DNA of 64,000 bases. Origin: Morinoia aosen (taxonomy: Eukaryota; Arthropoda; Malacostraca; Amphipoda; Talitridae). Below are positions 33,602 through 46,847 of this stretch, in pieces (position 1 is the stretch's first letter; each line of letters begins with the position of its first letter). The translations under genes and the position numbers were made by a program. Below the pieces are notes generated by a model, which was not told the origin of the DNA, did no database searches, and saw only the letters and a program-made list of their open reading frames with translations. Location: positions 44,180,068 to 44,244,067 of the forward strand of contig CM059566.1 in assembly GCA_030386875.1 (NCBI GenBank), in the 5' to 3' direction.

Positions 33602-33940
33602 TTTATAACGGGTATTCTACGCCGACGCTGGGTATACGAGGTTCTCAGATTATGAACATACACCACCTGCCCCACAAAATTATACTTTTTATACCACACA
33701 AAGTTATACTATTTAAAGCACACAAATTTATACAATTTGTACCACACAAAATTATACTATTTATACCCCAGAAAATTATACTATTTATACCGCACAAAAA
33801 TCTTACTATTTATACCACACATAAATTATATTATTCATACCCCACAAAATTATACCATAAATACTGCACAAAAATTATACTTTTTATAACGGGTATTCTA
33901 CGCGGACAATGAGTCCAAAAGATTCTCAGATGATGAACAC
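33602..33940 (+). repeat. 24-bp AT-rich array between two direct repeats
   Basis: About nine units of CACAAAATTATACTATTTATAC occupy 33668-33885. On each side lies a copy of a segment of about 57 bp beginning TTATAACGGGTATTCTACGC (33603 and 33885), with matching GGTTCTCAGAT.ATGAACA / GATTCTCAGATGATGAACA ends. The last array units run directly into the second flanking copy. Confidence 0.85.
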
Positions 33941-36900
33941 GCATAACCCACCACGCAAACTGCAGGATAGCACGCATATCCAACCGAGCCCGCGCGTGGC
34001 GTAACAGACCCCAGTTTTGTGGGATGCCTGCTTGGTTGCTCTGTAATGTTTCAATGTTAGGTCAGGAGCAGTCACATCAGAAAGAAAGAACAGGATCAAG
34101 CTAAATTTTGGCCATTTGTGATGTGAAAGAATCGTAGCATGGCAAAGACTTTGCGTAAAAAATATGTATGCAATCCCCTAATACTATTTTCCTTGTTTCA
34201 AAAATTTGACGAAGAAGCCAAACCTGAAAAGTACAATTGTATGTATCTTTTATACCTAAATGAAAGTACGGATTTCAGCATTCTTTTCAGACTTGAGCTT
34301 CTTCATTTCGCTCCATGAGCTACGATTAAGATCTACCCTAGCAGAAGAGATGGTTGAAGAGACTTCGCATGAACTCGCGGAATTCCTTTCCCTTGAACGT
34401 GGAAAATACTGGTGAAAGATCCAATTGCGAAGGAATGTCATGAGACAGGCATTATTCCACAAATTGTCACACAATCCAATTGTCCAGGCCACGAAACTGC
34501 AGTAGCATCCCTCTTCAGGTTTCTGTTTCGAGGCGGCAGGTTACAGCTGAGGCCTCGTTAGAGTTGAGTTAAGAGAGATACCAAGTCTGTGCGCGTGCCC
34601 CATCTAATTTAGGGTGATACTATAGCGTCAGGTCTACCGACATATATCGCCTACCCAGGTGCAGTTTGAGATGAACAAATTAAGAGTTTATCGCTGAGTT
34701 AAATGCATGGAAATTAGTAATGTACATTAGCAGCCTAACCTGACCTCACGCTGTAGCAGCACCAAATTCGGTCTTTTGAGTTAATTTTTCTTACCTGAAC
34801 AACCAAGTTTTCGCACTCCTCAGCTCTCCAAGCACTCGATTAATTCAAATATTTAGCACATCATTCCTACAGTACAGAAATTTATATGGATACGTTAGCA
34901 CCCGAACATCTACCCCCTAGCACTCCACGCCTTCCAATTATTAAAGAATATTAAACTTTATTAAGTAATGAACGCATGTCGCTCAACTTGACGGGCGATG
35001 TCAAAGGTATTAATAGTCGTATTCTGATGCAATGAGAAAATAAAACTTAATTTCCGCCTGCGAAAATGCTATTCTAACCTGTCATAGAAAACGTAGTTCA
35101 CTAAACGAAGATAATACACAGCTTTTGCGCGTATCTACGTTCAAACTTGTTTCATTTTTTATTTACATTCATCCGTTTGAGTACGGAGCTAACGTTTCCG
35201 GTGTTCACTAGTGTCGACCATGAAAAATCGTTTAGTATTGAATTGGCTACCTCAAAATACCATGTCGAGAACATTTTCCCTTCACTGTTCTTATGGTCTT
35301 GCCTGGACTTTGAAAGTAAGATTTCAGTGAGAGGAACCTTACTCTGCATGTTTCGTTTCTACGTGTACCTCTAATTCCTAGAATAACTCACAAAAAACAA
35401 CGTGAACTAACTTTTTTCCAATTCTAAGCTTTCCTATTGTGAAATCAATCGGCATAAATCATAGCGCGCGTGTGTGGAAACGACAGCTCCAGGATGTCGC
35501 GCCAGCTCATGAACAGTTTGTGTGAGCGTGGCAGGTATCGCTTTCTTCTTTGATATCGCCGAGAAAGTTGGGCGCCATCAGCGAAGTGCAGCGTCCCATA
35601 GTCTCTGCAGGGCTTCTCGTTATTTGTACAAAGGAATCGAGTTGCCTGCCGTCACTGCGTTGGCTCTTGATAGAAAAATGGGCCAAGACTTGACGTATGA
35701 AGCAAAGAGTCTGAAAGTTTGACAGCTTCTCGAACGAGCCAGGTCTGGCGCCTGAAATAATGGTTTTCCTAATTCTGACTTCAAACTGAAACTGAAGACA
35801 ACGATACACATGGCATGCTGATTGATGCACAGAACCAAAAGAAACATCAGAATAGAATTTTTCGCATAGCAAAAATAAGTAACTAAATTTCCCTGTAAAA
35901 AGTCTATCTACGAGTATAACGGAATATTTCCTCACACATCGTTTTGATGAATACATTTTACTTGCATTTCATGGTAACTTATTTGTCTTTAAGACTAAAA
36001 GTTTATTCATAAAACAACACAGCACAGCATTTTGTGAGCGTCGTTTTAGTTCCAGAGGGATTTTAGTTCCAGAGAAGGAAATTAGAAGTGAGGGGCGATG
36101 ACATTCGGAGCTGTCGTTGCGGCCTACAATTCCCTCTAATACACACACATACAACACGGTGGCTCCCCTGAGCTTCTTGCTCGTGTACGAAACCAAACAA
36201 AGTGAATTGCTCAGAAGTCGTCGTGGGTCATCCATGCATCATCAAATATAAGGGCATTATTGAGCCCGCTTGTGAGCGGTAAGCCCTCGGAGTTGTAGGT
36301 CATCAAAATCACTTTTAAGTGACTCACAGCAGTAAGGAAGAGGTGACTTACAGCTGTTAGTGTATCCTATTCTACAAGTGCACTAAAAAACTCTTTACTG
36401 TATCAACAACAGTCAAATAGCATTTTGCATCCAATCTTGACTAAAAGCTGAAACTAGAGTCATATTCAGCACACTTGACATGACGTTAGTTCTCTCCTTA
36501 CTGTTTAAAAAGCCCATTCATTGTGATCCTTCTCTCTCTCTCTCTCTTTCTCACACTTGCCCCTTCCAAAGGCAGATGTTCTACTCTGTCACACGGCATA
36601 CATGTCCTTTTATTCTTATCCTTCTCCCTCTATCTGCGCCTGATCACATTTGACAACGAACAGGAGTTATCGCCCTAAGCTTACTCCATAGAACGTCCAT
36701 ATTTTAGGGAAATTTTGGCTAGCACCCTAAGTTAATGAACATTAATTACTCGCGCTATGCTTTTATACACCACACATTGCAGTCATAAGCAATTTGAGAA
36801 GTTTTTACATTATACGTTATCTACATGCAAAGCTTTATTTTCATTCGTGCCTCTGAAAACACGCAGAACCAACTGTCTCGTTGTTCAAATCGGTCACATT

Positions 36901-39100
36901 GCATTTCTCTTCTACTCAAGTTTACTCGGCGCATTGCTTAATTTTCCGGAGAATACCCATTTCATATCCCATGTCAATTTTCTTCTATACTGCCGGCATT
37001 TCCAATTCCTTCTTTCTGCTCCACTGATAATAAAATAAGCATCCGACGATCCGTAACGTCATCAAACTCATATCAATACACACGCAATTTTGACTCACGC
37101 TGTCTAGCTTCACAATTCACAAACACTCAGTAAGTTACAGCTTTCCATTTCTCACTCTGACGTATGCAAGCAATTCCCTTGCGTTACGTTCAGGTTCTCA
37201 AATTCAGTTCCTCCCCAAAAATAAATTAATTTCTGCTCATTTCCAATCAAATTCGCTCTAAGTATACCGACGTGGCTTTCATTTCACCAATTATAATGAA
37301 TAAGAATCTGCTTTATATTTGTATTTTATACTATTTTCTGGGCTATGTACTTGGCAGGACTTGCGTCTGGCAGCAGGAGACTTGAGGACCCAAAAATGGG
37401 CCCCTAATCTAGTTTCTACTGCCATTTTCTACTAGTTTTATCAGCATCCAAGTACGATGTATTTGTTGGCATTTTCTTCATGCCCCTAGCTGCCTTGCAG
37501 TTGTTTTGTAACATACGAAGAAAGTAACACATTCAATGGCCTGCACTTCCTTCCTCTTCATTGCTAAAATATCCTCTCTGGTTCATAGTCAACGGAGATT
37601 TTTTCCAGTTTCTGATTTAAATTATTTTTTTTAATCAATCCAACTCCACTACTTTTTTCCCCCTGGACACGTTCTTTTTCTGTCATCCGACACTTTTCTC
37701 TTGCACTCAAACCAAGCTCTGCCTATCTCACATTTGGGTCACCGCTTGATCGTCACAATGTAATCCTTCTTGTTTAAGCTCTTCTGAAACATCATCTACC
37801 TTTCATAAATTTCACAATAACTTTCCAATCACAATAATGCATTAAATTAATGAGAAAAAACAGCAATACTCAACAGATCGACAACTCCACGCAATGCATA
37901 TGATCTTCTCTGCACTGTTCAATGTTCTGTGTGTTCCATTTGAGTGTTCTGTGTGTGTTGCGTCAGGACTCAAGCTACCAACTGTAGTGCAAGGGTTTCA
38001 TTTAATGCAGAAGACTGCTCAAACAATTAGCTCTACACCGTGCCACCGTCCTTTAAACGAGGGATTCTATAACTTTTTTCAACCAAGAACCATTTTTATT
38101 ACTCAAAAATAAGCTGACGACATCCTCACATGTGTCCCCCCCAGGAAATATATAAAAATAATACTTAACAACACAAATATACTCACATAAATGATCTATA
38201 TACAAGAATAATGGAAATGTCCTGATGGTCCGCAGACCCTACTTTGAGAACTCCTGCTCTAAATGCATAAAATGAATATATCTGTCAATTCCACCTAGTA
38301 GAAGCGCGTCGCTGTACAAATCATGCTATTTTCTACCCATTGCAAACAGATTGAACGAGTTACTGACAGGTGCAGCAATCAGGACGGGGTGCGGTGATGA
38401 GAGGACGGTAAGCTGTCCCTTGCATAGTGCTCTTGTTTAAGCTCTTTACGCTCGTTAGATCATTATCTATTGCTCCTGGATGATTGCAACTCAATAATCA
38501 ATAGCACGTTTTCCTTACCGAGTGAACATTAATCCAAAATGACGAGCAAACTTTAATCACCACAAAAGCAGAGAAGAATACGCCTATCTCTCTCGCGTCA
38601 CGGAACTAGGCGGACGAAAGTTGCCACGAAAGCGAAGTCGACGAGCGTCTTTCACAAATGTCCGCGAAAAACTCGAGGGAAAAGTTGAGAATTGCTTGTC
38701 TCTTTAGCGTCTTGCCTGGAGCTCCGGGTGCCCGCCAGCCGCCCCAGGCAAAAAGAGCTTTATTAGCAAGCCGCGCTGTTTGGCCGCACTCAGAACTGAG
38801 TCGCAGAACACTGAGTCAGGGGACTCTTCAGTGAGCTCCGATAGCATGTGCTGTATTTTTACGCGGCAGCAAAACAGTCTCTTCCGGGGTAATTTTAAAC
38901 TGAGGAGAGAAATACCTGAAATCATCTTGAAGTGCGGAAACGGGGCTAAACTTTATTTTAAGTTTGTAATCCAATGAGACTGATCGAACCGACAAGTCTC
39001 GATATTTTTAATCGGTGAATGATCAATATGATTTATGCTATTATTGATTTGACCCCTCTTTTTATTCGCAACAGCATTTAGATTATAATATACTCAATTG
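33941..39100. other. Unassigned 5.2-kb stretch
   Basis: No gene, RNA or element could be recognised. Features seen are a (CT)n microsatellite near 36530-36547, minus-strand open frames of 78 codons (34256-34492) and 149 codons (35507-35956) without known motif, and a GC-richer segment at 38580-38830. Diverged elements or introns could lie here unseen. Confidence 0.4.
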
Positions 39101-39390
39101 TTAAAAGCCTACTCACCACAACAAAAATTAAAAGAGAGGAAGAATGAATGCGCCATTTGGTATAGTGTTAAGGAACGTGGACTCTATACACAAGGTGTGT
39201 TTACACATAAGATCATGTACGTATAGATGCAATAAATTATGAAGAAAGTAAATGAGGCAAAATAAAATTTGAAGAGAGAATTAGTAAATGCTGCAAACAG
39301 GACAGAAGTAAACCGAAAAAATATATTCCGAGACAAAAAAATTTCCATTTCAACATGAAAAGAAGGCCTACAATTTTTAGCTCGGTAGTT
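39101..39390 (+). mobile_element. Dispersed repeat R, copy 3 (3' truncated)
   Basis: Landmarks present are AAAAGCCTACTCACCACAAC, GCGCCATTTGGTATAGTGTT, CACAAGGTGTGTTTACACAT, CAAACAGGACAGAAGTAAAC and GAAGGCCTACAATTTTTAGC. It stops after AGCTCGG, so the terminal hairpins are missing. Confidence 0.75.
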
Positions 39391-39700
39391 CGTATCGCCT
39401 CTCACGCAGCGCTGGCTGAAACTGAATTTAATATTGGGATAAAGTATGCGTCAGTTGTACGTCATGTTACACAACCCGTCATCGAGCAAAGCTTGCACTT
39501 AAATCAGGGTAGTTGCTGTTTTTCGTTTAATTCAAGCTTAAAGTAAATACATGTAGGATACATACACAATTAACAAAGCACAGATGTCAATACTCGAATG
39601 TGATGAGCGCAAATATTTCTTGCCAAATCTCAAACGTCTTATTTTCATGCTAACACCAAAATTTACTCAAAAATATTATTAGAAGCTTGCAATATACCTC
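39391..39700. other. Unassigned stretch
   Basis: Nothing recognised. Confidence 0.3.
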
Positions 39701-39925
39701 CCTCAATTGTACCCCCTCAAAATATCCTCCTCAATTATACCCCCTTAATTTACCCCCTCAAAATACCCCTCCTACATATACCCCTCTCAATTATACCCCC
39801 TCAATATACCCCTCCTACATATACCCCTTCAATATACCCCCTCAATAACCCCTCAATGTACCCCTCAATATACCCCTCAATTATACCCCCTCAATGTTAC
39901 CCCCTCAATATACCACCTCAATTAG
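39701..39925. repeat. C-rich minisatellite
   Basis: Irregular units of TACCCCCTCAAT and TACCCCTCCTACATA are repeated more than a dozen times, with unit length varying from 11 to 17 bp. Confidence 0.9.
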
Positions 39926-42900
39926 ACTTTAGAAATGTAATTCAACATTTAGGCTTTTGGCGCTGTCAAGAGAAAATCGTTTCGAAGAATTTGGAACGAT
40001 GTTTTTACACGTACTTCCACATGCGGGGGCACGCTGCTTACTTGACTCCTTCTCCTGTTATATTAGCTGAAGGAAAATAAACTCAAATTTTATCTTGAGT
40101 GAGAAGTTGGCTACCTATATGCAAACCTTTGAGGAATATGCGGAACAAATTTTGATCAAAATTTTGAAATTCTCGTACGTTGCTCTTTTGCTATAACAAA
40201 ACTCATTTCAATAGGTGAGTAAGTGAATGCGTCATGGAAATTATATCTTATGCTTCTGAACTTTCGTCTGCAGCCTGCACAACGAGGACATACATTCCCA
40301 CAATATAGGAGCATCTCAGGTGCATAAAATGTGTGCAGTTATGTGTTTAGATGTAATTTTATATCTGAGCATGGACTCCCTATAAAGCACTGTCTCTTTT
40401 TCATTGGAAATTCCGACCAAAGCACAAGTTCTACAAAAGAAAATATCAGACAAAGAGCAATAATTTGCTAATTCAAGTAATGCTTAAAAGTTCAATAACA
40501 GAGCCAGTCTGAGCATAACTTTGTAAATGATATTCCCGCTCCCATTTCTAACATGAACCTCAAATTTAATTAATCATTTAATTAGTTCAATATTTGTCTC
40601 GAGGTAAGGTGTTCTGATGACGAGAAATAGTGATCATATTTTTCATTTTTTGCTGATTACCGCATGCTGTTCGGCACAATAATTAGTTAGTCTAACTAAA
40701 TTAGCTCATCAGAAAAAAAACACGCACTTTGATTATGGGACTATTCCCTAAAGTCATTCGCATGCTGCGAATAGTAGTTACATTATCGTGCCTGCATCAT
40801 GCATCGACATGTATGACCCAGATCCGTGCACATGCTGCCACAAAAAATGTGTTTGTAATGATTTGAGTTGGGATCTTGATCCAGGTGATACTTCAAACGC
40901 TTTACAAAAAAGAACGTCTTTATTTGCACAGAAGAAACAGGAACTTCAATTTCCTTTTTACAAAACACAGGTTAAAATCCGGCTATTAAAGAGGAATACA
41001 TTAGTTGTTACCAGAATACCGTAGTATACGATTACAGTTAACCACTCACTCCACGCAGTTTCCTCCGCACCCTGGCTAGGTCCAGGAGCATGATTAGCAA
41101 CACGTTTGCGTGGTACCAACAAGACAGTGTTACGGCCTAGTACCATGGGAGTTACGTGTCAACAGAGAGGGAGGTCGCGTTCGAACGCCTGCCTTTTACA
41201 GCTACGTGTGACTCGCAGCGCCCTCTAGGGTTAATTGTACTTACTACATTACAGTTTTGACATTGGAAGAATAAACAAAAATAACTCCATGAAGTTTATC
41301 TCAATAATTCCATAACAATTGTAAAATAACTCCATGAAGTCGTAGAAAATTCCTCCAAACTTTACTCTTCACCAAACTCACACGGAGAGTTTCTCCTAGC
41401 TCGATAGGCATTTTTAATTCCATATCAAACAATGAAATTAAAGCATTTCCTGAAGTAGCCCCATCTCCATATGAAAGTTATGTCTACGTTTATGAAACAG
41501 ACTGCAAAGTTGCGTAGCTGCATTTATAACTTGATAGCAATCTTCAGGGCGTGATGCTCAAACTGGTCAAACGGCTAGCTTGACTGGCTAGAGCTGAACA
41601 AGACTTAGAAATACTCTTCCACTTCGATAAGAGCATGTAAGATGCGATCGACATGTCAAATATGTTCAACGTTGGGTAGTCGCGAGCAGCCATGGGATTT
41701 TGATTTCCGTTATGGAAGCCATTGTCTTATTTCCAGTGATATGAGAACCACCTTCTAAGTATTGAGCCTCTCAAAGTGTTACATGGAGTTAAGTTGTCTA
41801 GAAAATAAACCAACCTTCCTCTTACTGCTCAATTAATTTACGATGAAGATTCAACCGTGAAAACTATATACATATTATATTTCAATAAGTCACAACTTAT
41901 ATAACTTTAACACTACCTAAATTAATAAATCATCGAACCCGAGTCATACTTTGTATTAAATTTAAAGCTTACGCTAATATTTTCATATATTTGAGTTTCA
42001 TCATAACTAAATCGTCACTCTTAACTAATAATTCGACGCCTATTTTCCCTCAGTTTTTGCAAAAAAATTTTTTGAAATTCCTAGCCAGGCATTTTTTCGA
42101 AGCCACAAGACGTGTCCGACTCCATTTTTGGCCATTCATTCACTCAGAATTATGCACCTCGTGAAGCAGTGCTCAAATGCCCTCTCGTCTTTTCCAGGCA
42201 GAATTTCAAGGACTCTGAGCCTCTTACAGTTTCTAGTTTCCAGCCCAGGAAGCCTCGATGTTTGGGCACCCACTCACCATATTTACTTTGTCTAAGGCTT
42301 CTACTCGTGTCTCAAGACTTTCATTTTTGCGCCGAGCTCTCCTGCCCAGGGGTCGAAGCTGTTCTTTTTGTCAAAGCATCTCAGATTCAGCTTTTTATGC
42401 TGTCAACTACGGTCCTTCTCTACATTTAATGATCTCACGGTAACATTCGGGAACGAAGCGTTAAATACTCAAAGACCATGAAATAATGTATATGTCTTAA
42501 GAAGTTCGAAGTAATCTTTCGGTGAAACTTTCCAAGAAATTGACCGGTCTGCAAAAAATTCAGGTACACAAAAAATATTGTAACCATAACTATACTATCT
42601 TATGTATTATATAAGAAAGAAATTTTGAGTCACAGGTTTGGTGCTTTCCAAAAGGTGTCAAAAAATTTTCTGAACTGAAAAGTTTCAAGCAACATTCGTT
42701 GTGTTCTATGGGTCAGAGTTGACTTTCGACTGAGAGTGCCTCTCGTAATTCGCATGGTCGCCAAGAAATTTCTGCAAGAAACATTGTACAAGCCAAGAAA
42801 AGTCAGCATTGCTATTCGGCTAGCACTGTTTGGAAACACATCTAAATCATGCCGGAAAAAGCACGCGGCGCGAGATGGAAAAGCAGCTCTGCGCACAATT

Positions 42901-43154
42901 TCATTAAACTCAAAGTTTCTTAGTGTACGTTATCAGGAGGAATTTAAGAAAGTTGTTCGCATAACTAAAACTTAGTTGAGTGAACTGATTTGCCGCGATA
43001 TTGAATTTGTAACAACAAGAAATTTTGCATTTATCCCATATAGGATATTAAAAAATGCAAGTCATTGACATACAAATTCAGCAGGTCTTAGTAACCACCA
43101 TTAGCAAAATATATAGAAAAACCATTTTGTGTTAAAGCTGGAATGAACTATACA
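39926..43154. other. Unassigned 3.2-kb stretch
   Basis: No element is recognised. Open frames of 78 codons (40788-41024, with a CTCCHKKC cluster), 105 codons (42112-42429) and 79-88 codons (42630-42975, both strands) have no family I know. A B-box-like GCGTTCGAACGCC occurs near 41178 without a convincing A box. Confidence 0.4.
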
Positions 43155-43385
43155 TTATTAGCCTAAGGATCTTTAACAAGAGAGAAGGTGTTCCAAAGAG
43201 AGGAAGATGGAAGGCACCATTTAGTATGGAGTGTAGGAAGTGGGGAACCTATGCACAAGGTGTGTTGCTACACAAGACAAGGTTCCCCACTTTCTACACT
43301 CCATACTAAATGGCGCCTTCCATCTTCCTCTCTTTGGAACAACTTCTCTCTGGTTAAGGGCCCTGCAGGGATCCTTAAGCAGCAA
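43155..43385. mobile_element. Dispersed repeat R, copy 4, rearranged into a long hairpin
   Basis: The 5' part of R is present in plus orientation at 43155-43275 and again inverted at 43281-43385. Core arms 43190-43249 and 43281-43340 match at about 58 of 60 positions, around a 31-base spacer. Outward pairing continues through GAGAGAAG and, after a 12-base insertion containing CCTGCAGG, through TAAGGATC. A transcript would fold into a long double-stranded stem. Confidence 0.85.
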
Positions 43386-45786
43386 ATTAAGATGAAAGCA
43401 AGGAATCAGCAAATTAAGAATGAAGAGAAAGAAAAGACAAAGAAAAGATAGCGACGAAGGTATGAAAACTGAAAGAAGCATAGTGTGCAAAAAAGGTAGA
43501 AGTCCCGAAGACCCCTGTACATATAGTTGAGGTTTCCTTATTGAATCTGGGGAGCGCACTCCCCACAGCGTAGCAAAACTTGAAACGTGCAAGTATTAAC
43601 GAAACACAATTCAAGGAATAATTTACGGATAATGTTATATGATCGTTAACGTGGAAAATCGTCAATGTAACGTCAATAAAATACGAGCTTATACTTCATA
43701 GGGATTCGTTTAACCCCTTTTCTTCGTAAAGAGACAATATTGATGAAATAATTCGAAAACACAAAACAGTTAATCGAGTTTTGAACAATGATTTAGTTGG
43801 ACCTGCATGAACAAAAAAATAATCTGAGCATATTTCAATCGGCTCGCGCTGCGGAATGTTCCTAGATAAACGTGCAATGCCAAAAGGTGCATTATGACGT
43901 TCATCAGCATGGCCAGTAGAAACTGTATCTTCAATCAAAGATTTTGAACTCGCTACGATGACTGATTACGCGTACGTAAAAAGAGTTAAAACTAGAACTA
44001 AAAATGTTTGCATGACTGAAACTGTACGTCAGGCAGCTAAAATTGGCCCGAAAGCAAAATTTCTGGTAGAGCTTAGCTGATAATCTTAGGTGAGTCTTAT
44101 GAAACTCCGAGAGCAATCCATCAGATATTGAGTAGGAGTTTTCAAGTTTGCGCAGAGAGTTGAAGTACTTTCAGCGCGTTAGGTGAACTTCAGTGCTGGC
44201 TGAGCTATTGCTTTAAATGTTGTTTTGTACGAAATAATTTTCTCCGTACTAATCTCTGTTTTTCCGGATCGATAATGTCAACAGCTTTGCTTGACAGGAT
44301 GTGGAACAATATCGTTTCCATTAGCAGCGACATTATTTGGCAATGAAATACCGTTTCTCCTAGATATCTATACAAATAATTATGCAGCAAAATCATGATA
44401 GCACCTATGTAAGTTTCCCAGTTCTTCTCTGACGACAGAAAATTCGGGAGGCTTGATAGACACAGGTTTTTAAACAATAAAAAATACGGATCTTTTCTAG
44501 ATAAGCCCCTCCACTAATGCAGCACATTAATTCACACAGTTGTAACTTTCAAAGTAATGCGAACAATTAAAACATTCTTTTGTTTGAGTGTAATTTGAAG
44601 TAGATATGTGCATTATTTCGATAGTTACAAGTGGTAAACTTATGTGTTGCATTAGTGACGGGGCTTATCAGGAAAAGATCCAAAAATACCTGCAAAAACC
44701 CAATTTATCATCGGGTAAACCAAAATCTAAACCGAAACAAAATACATACGTGCTGGCACGTTCACAGAACTGAAGTGAAAGACCGCTTTGGTTAGATCGC
44801 AGGACTGAACATTGCGGCGAGTGCACGGCCTTATGGGCTTGTTCTCCTGGGTCAACTCTGTAGTCTAATGTAGGTCTGGGTCTAATGATGACTCTAGTGA
44901 GATGATCGAATGATGAAAGCAATAAATAAACATCATAGGGAAATTGTGAGCCCAGAGTTTAGTGCACGGCTTTCGCTTCTGCAGTTGTGTTGATAAAGGT
45001 CTTCTTTGTCGAGGAGATTTTGATGGCGAGCAGTTTCAATTGCTAAGATATTAGGGAAATATGATGACTAAAGCCACGTCACGTAACTTGCTGTGATCAA
45101 TTCCTGAAAAATATAGAGGCTTTCCAGATCGATCAATCCTATTAGATTTCAAACTCATAATGGAACTTGGACTTGTTTCCGCAAATCAAGATGATTTGCC
45201 GTATCTATCTCCAGTATTCAAGATTTCCATGAAAACGATTATTTAGCAGCCCCGTAAAAATATGGCACATTTGATAGAAGCTCAGCATGAAGTCCACTGA
45301 TTTTGGGTTTTGCGATTCCATTCCCTCTGCTGTCAAGATATACGGTATGTCATATATCAAGCAAGCTTCCAGAAAAGCGACGTCCAACTTCAATTGAGAA
45401 AGCTTTCTTGGTGAGTTTTCGAAGCTTCCTGAAAAAGGCATAAACCCCTCTCACCGTAGCAACGACGCTAGTAATGACTTATTTTGAAGTTCTGCAGTGT
45501 GCTAATTTCGTTTGCCACGGAATAAAATGGCTAAGGTTATCACTTTTAAGAGATATATATCACATTTACAGTTTTTAGTTCGGCAGACCAACTTTTAAAA
45601 TAAGACTCGAAATTATCTTTTCAACTTCATGAGTAATCGTCATCATTTGAAACGACACTAAAATATACGTGGCAATTTGATAAAAAGAAACGAATAGATT
45701 ATAATGCTGACTACACAATTCGCGACGGGAAATAGGGTTGGGGTTCATTTAAAACTGGTCTATAATCAATGATGAAAGGATTTTAA
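43386..45786. other. Unassigned stretch
   Basis: Minus-strand open frames of 78-90 codons (43696-43938, 44205-44477, 44668-44922, 45205-45441) show no recognisable domain. Two of them (44205-44477 and 45205-45441) look protein-like in composition, but I cannot support a gene. Confidence 0.4.
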
Positions 45787-46056
45787 CACGTTCCCTGCGT
45801 ATTGGGCCAAAGGTGTACCATTCGGTGTAAACTGTTCATTCACGTACCGGTATAAATGAATCACATTTCAGCTGTTTCGCAATCATTTTAAAAAATAACA
45901 GTTATCATACAAGGTGAAATGTTATCCTGCATTTGCATTTTCACATTTCTCAGGATGGATCAAAATGTATTCGAGTAGAAAAGTTGGTTTCCCAATTCTG
46001 CAACTTACAACCTAACCAAACCAACCGTTAACAACAATGGAAGCGCAGTGAACGTG
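45787..46056 (+). mobile_element. piggyBac-type MITE with TTAA target sites
   Basis: This 270-bp element has ends CACGTTCCCTGCG and, inverted, CGCAGTGAACGTG (12 of 13 matching). It is flanked by TTAA on both sides (45783-45786 and 46057-46060). Exact TTAA duplication is the hallmark of piggyBac transposition. A diverged copy in the same orientation lies at 62268-62523. Confidence 0.8.
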
Positions 46057-46847
46057 TTAAAATACAACTACCTCTAGTCAAACAGATCTTTGCTTTATGC
46101 CAGTTCATTTATTGTCCTTTTCTTATTCATGCCCAACATATAATACCGTTTTATTGATTAATATATTGCATCCAATGTCGTTTTACTGATTTACTAGCGT
46201 ACACGACTCGTCACGAATAACAAGATTTAATATTTTCTTTGTACAAATTTTTCAGATGTGGATGACAAAATATATTCATCCTAATACTACCCGCAATAAG
46301 AATATTCTCGCTCGGAACACACATACGTCGTTAAGCATACTTATGACCGTGACGGAAAGGCGGAAAATGCGGATATAAAACAAATGTATAAGTCACTAAA
46401 TACACCAAGGGTATAAGGTATAATGTCCTGTATCCAAAGCCGTTTTCTTGATTCACGTCCTGTACACAATGCCATTTTATGTATCGCCCAACTTGGCTGG
46501 TCGATGTAATCATGCAGCCCCGAAAGCGATGTGATCAACTGCTATATTATTCCCTTAAACAAGACCGCTGACAGCAAAATGTTCATTTTAACCCAACTAT
46601 CACGGACACCAAGATGGGACATTCCATCCTTTTCTACAAAATGCGTTTTATGACTATAAAACAGCCTTAAATCTTCCCTTTCTCTCCGCAACATTTATAG
46701 CTGGTACGTGTGTAGTGACTACATTTAGAAGTGAATCGTAAGGAATGTAAGTTGACTGAAGCCAAAAATAGTATTGCATGGAACCATTCTGCACTCGGTG
46801 CTCGAAAGCTGGCGTCCCAAACAAAAATTACGAGCAAAAATAATTTT
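46057..46847. other. Unassigned stretch
   Basis: Nothing recognised. Overlapping short minus-strand open frames at 46331-46538 have no motif. Confidence 0.35.

Noticed and set aside
35507-35956. 149-codon minus-strand open frame
   Set aside because: No motif, and open frames overlap it on the other strand; length is compatible with chance in 64 kb.
41160-41225. SINE suggested by a B-box-like GCGTTCGAACGCC
   Set aside because: No convincing A box at the right distance, no tail and no target duplication.
42112-42429. 105-codon open frame
   Set aside because: No recognisable domain or signal; a second frame is open over part of it.
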